Origin: Aeoliella straminimaris
Lineage (GTDB): Bacteria > Planctomycetota > Planctomycetia > Pirellulales > Lacipirellulaceae
Length of the DNA: 45,162 nt
Assembly (NCBI RefSeq): GCF_024054565.1
Contig: NZ_JAMXLR010000009.1
Coordinates: forward strand, 1 to 45,162
Reading direction: 5' to 3'
Part shown: positions 43,717 through 45,162 of the stretch, piece after piece
Position numbering within the stretch: the stretch's first letter is position 1
How the letters are laid out: each line of letters starts with the position of its first letter
The notes under the pieces: generated by a model
Told to the model about the DNA's origin: nothing
Databases searched by the model: none
What the model saw: the letters and a program-made list of their open reading frames with translations, nothing else
Position numbers and translations under genes: made by a program

Positions 43717-45069
43717 ATGGTTGGCGACAACAAGAAAGATCAGCGAGTAAGAGCGATGACGCGGACAAGTTCCTTTAGTGAAAGACCCATAAGTGATCGC
43801 CCGAGGAGACTGTCGGACTGGTTGAATCCAACAGATGAAAGGAAGGTCCACTCGTTGGTGGACAAGGTTTACAAGCGGAAGAACTTGGAATTGGCCTGGC
43901 ACCGAGTGAAGCGGAATAAAGGTGCTGGTGGTGTTGACGGAGTCACTTTGGCAGAGTTCGAGGAGCACCTTGATGTGCATCTCGACCGCCTGCACGAAGA
44001 ACTCAAGACTGACACTTACCAGCCGATGGCTGTTCGGCAGAAACTCATTCCCAAGGCTGGCCAACCGGGGAAGTATCGCCCGCTCGGCATTCCCGCGATT
44101 TATGATCGCGTGTGTCAACAGGCGTTGCAAAATCGGTTGGAACCGATCTTCGAAGCGGTGTTCGATGAAGCCAGCTTCGGCTACCGACCGGGAAGATCAA
44201 CGAAGGACGCTTTACGCAAGATCTGGAACGAGATCGAAGCAGGCTATGAGTGGATAGTGGACGCAGATCTCTCGAATTTTTTCGGAACTGTGGACCATGA
44301 TAAGCTTGTCGCCTTGGTCGCCAAGCGAGTGTCAGACGGACGCGTGCTGCGATTGATTCGCAGTATGCTCAAAGCCGACTGCCTGGTCGATGGCAAGCGA
44401 TTGCCAACCGAGCAGGGAACTCCGCAAGGTGGTGTGGTCTCGCCGATTTTAAGTAACGTCCTACTCACTCCGTTTGACCGAGAAATGCGTCATCGTGGTT
44501 ATCGAGTCACACGTTACGCGGACGACTGGGTTGTGACTTGTCGCAGCCGTTGCGAAGCGGAACAGGTGCTGAGAGAAGCCACGAAGATTCTGACCTCGCT
44601 TGGCGTCGAACTGAATCGAGATAAAACTCGCATCGTGCACGTTAGCCATGGATTCGAGTTTCTTGGGTATAAGATCAAGCGAGGGACGCGTCCCTTGCGC
44701 CTGTCGCCCAGGAAGATACGCAGTGGAGCGCGGCAAAGCGCACTCTACGCGATTCCTCGTCAGAAATCGGTCGAGCACTTCAAGGATCAGATTCGCAAAC
44801 GTACTCGGCGAAAAGCCCCTGTCAGTACGCAGCAGCTCATTGCTGAGATCAATCCGGTCATTCGCGGCTGGGGCCTGCACTACAGCAAGTCTCACGTCCG
44901 CAAGCTCTTCAACCATCTCGACCGTTGGATCGTTCAACGTCTCTGGTCGCACCGCCACCGGCGGTGGCGATGTATGGGCTGGAAGACGCTGCCACGATCA
45001 AAGCTTTACGGCGAGTACGGGCTCGTTAATCTTGTTTCACTTATTCCTTCCTTGGCATCACGTCACTGA
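43717..45069 (+). CDS. ltrA: Group II intron reverse transcriptase/maturase
   Basis: A 450-residue intron-encoded protein that helps splice its intron and copies it into DNA. RT motifs appear in order: RNKGAGGVDGVT, IPKAGQPGKYRPLGIP, FDEASFGYRPGRSTKDAL, VDADLSNFF (D184), QGTPQGGVVSPILSN and RYADDWVV (D269-D270). The maturase X domain follows (FLGYKIKRG, NPVIRGWGLHYSKSHVRKLF, LDRWIVQRLWSHRH), and the protein ends soon after. No HNH endonuclease domain is present, which suggests retrohoming without target second-strand cleavage. ATG 43717 follows AAGGGAG; a GTG at 43690 is a longer alternative. The symbol follows the family prototype. Confidence 0.95.
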   Translation: MVGDNKKDQRVRAMTRTSSFSERPISDRPRRLSDWLNPTDERKVHSLVDKVYKRKNLELAWHRVKRNKGAGGVDGVTLAEFEEHLDVHLDRLHEELKTDTYQPMAVRQKLIPKAGQPGKYRPLGIPAIYDRVCQQALQNRLEPIFEAVFDEASFGYRPGRSTKDALRKIWNEIEAGYEWIVDADLSNFFGTVDHDKLVALVAKRVSDGRVLRLIRSMLKADCLVDGKRLPTEQGTPQGGVVSPILSNVLLTPFDREMRHRGYRVTRYADDWVVTCRSRCEAEQVLREATKILTSLGVELNRDKTRIVHVSHGFEFLGYKIKRGTRPLRLSPRKIRSGARQSALYAIPRQKSVEHFKDQIRKRTRRKAPVSTQQLIAEINPVIRGWGLHYSKSHVRKLFNHLDRWIVQRLWSHRHRRWRCMGWKTLPRSKLYGEYGLVNLVSLIPSLASRH

Positions 45070-45079
45070 CGCATCTTTG

Positions 45080-45117
45080 TGAAAGCCGGATGCGGGAAAA
45101 CTGCACGTCCGGTTTGA
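45080..45117 (+). ncRNA. Group II intron domain V
   Basis: A 34-nt-type hairpin starting AGCCGGATGCGG, with loop GAAA and closing TGCACGTCCGGTT. It has the AGC triad (45084-45086) and the two-nucleotide bulge region of the catalytic domain. It begins about 10 nt after the reverse transcriptase stop, as expected. Confidence 0.85.
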
Positions 45118-45162
45118 GCGGCGGACGGGGGCCAGCACTGCGGTGCGCCCCCTCCGACCCGA

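Larger units (their letters stand above)
43112..45155 (+). mobile_element. Group II intron
   Basis: The 5' end is placed at GTGCG (43112), followed by CTGGGCAGCGCATG and AGGAGGGTTGAAGTCCCTC, a usual domain I start. The reverse transcriptase gene lies in domain IV (43717-45069). Domain V (about 45080-45117) has the catalytic AGC and GNAA-like loop, and domain VI follows at about 45122-45150, with a GC-rich stem and an unpaired A near its 3' side. The 3' splice site is estimated at about 45150-45160, near the window edge, so the end is approximate. All parts look intact. Confidence 0.85.

Overview
The window looks like chromosomal DNA of a planctomycete, most likely order Pirellulales. The signs are large secreted proteins with an N-terminal LEDRR-x-L motif and C-terminal dockerin repeats, PEP-CTERM tails, an ECF sigma factor beside a membrane Ser/Thr kinase with tetratricopeptide repeats, and three sulfatases. 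The family-level guess is inference; no rRNA or housekeeping marker is present.

Layout. (1) 1-1440: an IS110-family insertion sequence with a DEDD transposase, a folded leader over its ribosome binding site, and a hairpin-rich 3' flank. (2) 1688-18140, all minus strand: a cell-surface block. It holds a beta-helix dockerin protein, a giant pentapeptide-repeat PEP-CTERM protein coupled to a ScyD/ScyE-like beta-propeller protein, an ECF sigma factor with a Ser/Thr kinase, and a 1432-residue dockerin protein with a metzincin-type zinc motif. (3) 19108-19749: a secreted CIA30-domain protein bracketed by similar hairpins. (4) 19857-29116: a compact accessory island of small unknown genes with strong Shine-Dalgarno sites. 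It also carries a large mosaic DNA methyltransferase, a RadC/JAB protein, a DUF6876 protein, a broken McrA-like HNH nuclease and truncated duplicates of island genes. Two operons there start with near-identical 180-nt leaders that show compensatory base changes. (5) 29486-36700: an ISAs1 transposase remnant, then a plus-strand run of a secreted low-complexity protein, a lipoprotein sulfatase, a CorA-type transporter and an OprB-like porin. (6) 36701-42338: an orphan PEP-CTERM tail, an unusual tyrosine recombinase, and a two-gene sulfatase operon. (7) 42746-45155: a group II intron with its reverse transcriptase and a conserved, frame-split 5' region.

How it fits together. The surface block and the sulfatase/porin genes suit a marine-type polysaccharide degrader with a decorated envelope. 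The island looks like part of an integrative element or plasmid remnant: it has methylation, RadC and restriction-like functions and strong initiation signals, but no relaxase or replication gene inside the window. Its most unusual content is regulatory: the duplicated structured leader with covariation, a competing-helix leader before the 109-residue gene, and a recurring ATGGAGG-N8-ATG initiation cassette. No tRNA, rRNA or CRISPR array was seen.
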